A stretch of DNA of 34,683 bases, from the NCBI GenBank assembly GCA_045541495.1, contig JAZQJE010000010.1, forward strand, positions 1 through 34,683, given 5' to 3'. The first letter of the stretch is position 1, and the number at the start of each line of letters is the position of its first letter. Shown here one piece after another: positions 33,962 to 34,683 of this stretch. This DNA is from RGIG3009 sp045541495. GTDB taxonomy: Bacteria; Bacillota; Clostridia; Oscillospirales; Acutalibacteraceae. The notes under the pieces were generated by a model. That model made no database searches and had not been told where the DNA came from. It saw only the letters and a list, made by a program, of their open reading frames with translations. A program made the translations under genes and the position numbers.

Positions 33962-33972
33962 GAGAGTTGATC

Positions 33973-34683
33973 ATGACGATCATAAAACGAATCAGTGTGG
34001 CGTTATTAGCGTTGCTTTTGGCTTTTTCTGTAACGGCGTGTAACCGAAACACGGAGGATAAGGATAAAGACGAAACGGTAAAGTTGAAAGTTTGGGGAGC
34101 GCAAGAGGATCAAGACATGCTGAAAAGCATGGTGGAAGAATTTAAAAAAGAAAATAAAGATATCATATATGACATTTCCTTTGGTGTTGTAGGTGAAAAA
34201 GATACCCAAACCAAAATACTGGAAGATCCCGATGCGGCGGCCGATATTTTCTCATTTCCGGATGACCAGTTAAACGATCTGGTAAAAGCGGGTGTGCTAT
34301 ACGAGATCACCTTGAACCAAGAGACCATTAAAACCGAAAACAGTGAAGGATCGGTAGATGCCGCCACGGTAGACGATAAGTTGTATGCGTATCCTATGAC
34401 GGCGGATAATGGATATTTCTTATATTACGATAAGAGCGTGTTGACCGAAGACGATGTAAAAACCTTGGATGGTTTATTGGACGCAGCGGCAAAGAAGAAC
34501 AAAAAAGTATTGATGGATGTTTCCAACGGCTGGTATGTGGCTTCGTTTTTCCTATCGGCCGGTGGAAAACTGGACCTGAAAGATGGAAAACAAGTTTGCA
34601 ATTTCAATAATGATGCCGGTGTTGCCGCCGGAGAAGCGGTGAAAACCTTTTGCGCGCACAGAGCCTTTATGACAAGTCGGAGG
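33973..34683 (+). CDS. Extracellular solute-binding lipoprotein of a sugar ABC transporter (3' end cut by window)
   Basis: The first 237 residues of a binding protein with a lipoprotein signal peptide (KRISVALLALLLAFSVTAC, lipidated at Cys23). A Maltose/maltodextrin-binding-type opening (VKLKVWGAQEDQDMLKSMVEEFKKEN) follows. Segments DIFSFPDDQLNDLVKAGVL and YPMTADNGYFLYYDKS resemble MalE-class proteins. GGGGGAG lies 9-10 nt upstream of the ATG. It likely captures oligosaccharides outside the membrane for import. Its position right after glgP suggests alpha-glucans as substrate, by inference. The permease genes would be expected beyond the window. The frame is open to the last base. Confidence 0.92.
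   Translation, partial: MTIIKRISVALLALLLAFSVTACNRNTEDKDKDETVKLKVWGAQEDQDMLKSMVEEFKKENKDIIYDISFGVVGEKDTQTKILEDPDAAADIFSFPDDQLNDLVKAGVLYEITLNQETIKTENSEGSVDAATVDDKLYAYPMTADNGYFLYYDKSVLTEDDVKTLDGLLDAAAKKNKKVLMDVSNGWYVASFFLSAGGKLDLKDGKQVCNFNNDAGVAAGEAVKTFCAHRAFMTSRR

Noticed and set aside
1..34683. CRISPR arrays, tRNA or rRNA genes, prophage
   Set aside because: No regularly spaced direct repeats, no cloverleaf or rRNA-like segments in the gaps, and no phage structural genes were seen on reading either strand.

Overview
The window reads as a chromosomal segment of a Bacillota organism of class Clostridia, probably an Oscillospirales-type anaerobe. Supporting signs are a PurL that carries its glutaminase domain in the same chain, formate-tetrahydrofolate ligase beside glyA, strong AGGAGG-type ribosome binding sites, sigma-A-like promoters with 17-18 bp spacers, frequent TTG/GTG starts, and a lipoprotein sugar-binding protein. 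Taxonomy is inferred from gene content only.

Layout. 1-4987 (+): end of purL, then glyA and fhs, a one-carbon/purine operon ending in a terminator shared with the convergent operon. 5042-14773 (-): a tightly packed ten-gene operon. In transcription order it encodes an HprK-like kinase, a PqqD-family protein, a GT2 glycosyltransferase, two tandem paralogous PP-loop ATPases, two more GT2 enzymes, a polysaccharide pyruvyl transferase family protein, an FrhB-type iron-sulfur protein and an ABC exporter. Divergent to it is a 335-aa protein (14890-15897, +) that looks like a catalytically dead relative of the facing nucleotidyltransferase-fold protein (15870-17072, -). This 12-gene block is the most interesting part of the window. 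It combines peptide-handling parts (PqqD, HprK-like, nucleotidyltransferase) with glycan-building parts, and has no visible precursor peptide.

17137-17755 is degraded intergenic DNA with an orphan hairpin and the C-terminal relic of an IS3-family transposase. 17756-20103 (-): secF and secD. 20263-20730: a second IS3-family relic (broken orfA plus the orfB N-terminus) preceded by a perfect 16-bp inverted repeat. 20760-22037 (-): a class I/II aminotransferase. 22202-25726 (-): a phosphodiester-glycosidase-like protein, an uncharacterised single-pass membrane protein, and asnS. 25863-31457 (+): housekeeping genes cca, prfC, an ArsC/Spx-like protein, mutY, a dCMP deaminase and a FabG-like reductase. 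31576-34683 (+): glycogen phosphorylase, then the start of a sugar ABC transporter binding protein cut by the window end.

Most of the window is ordinary housekeeping DNA. The accessory content is the 5.0-17.1 kb surface or peptide-modification locus and the two IS relics that flank secDF.
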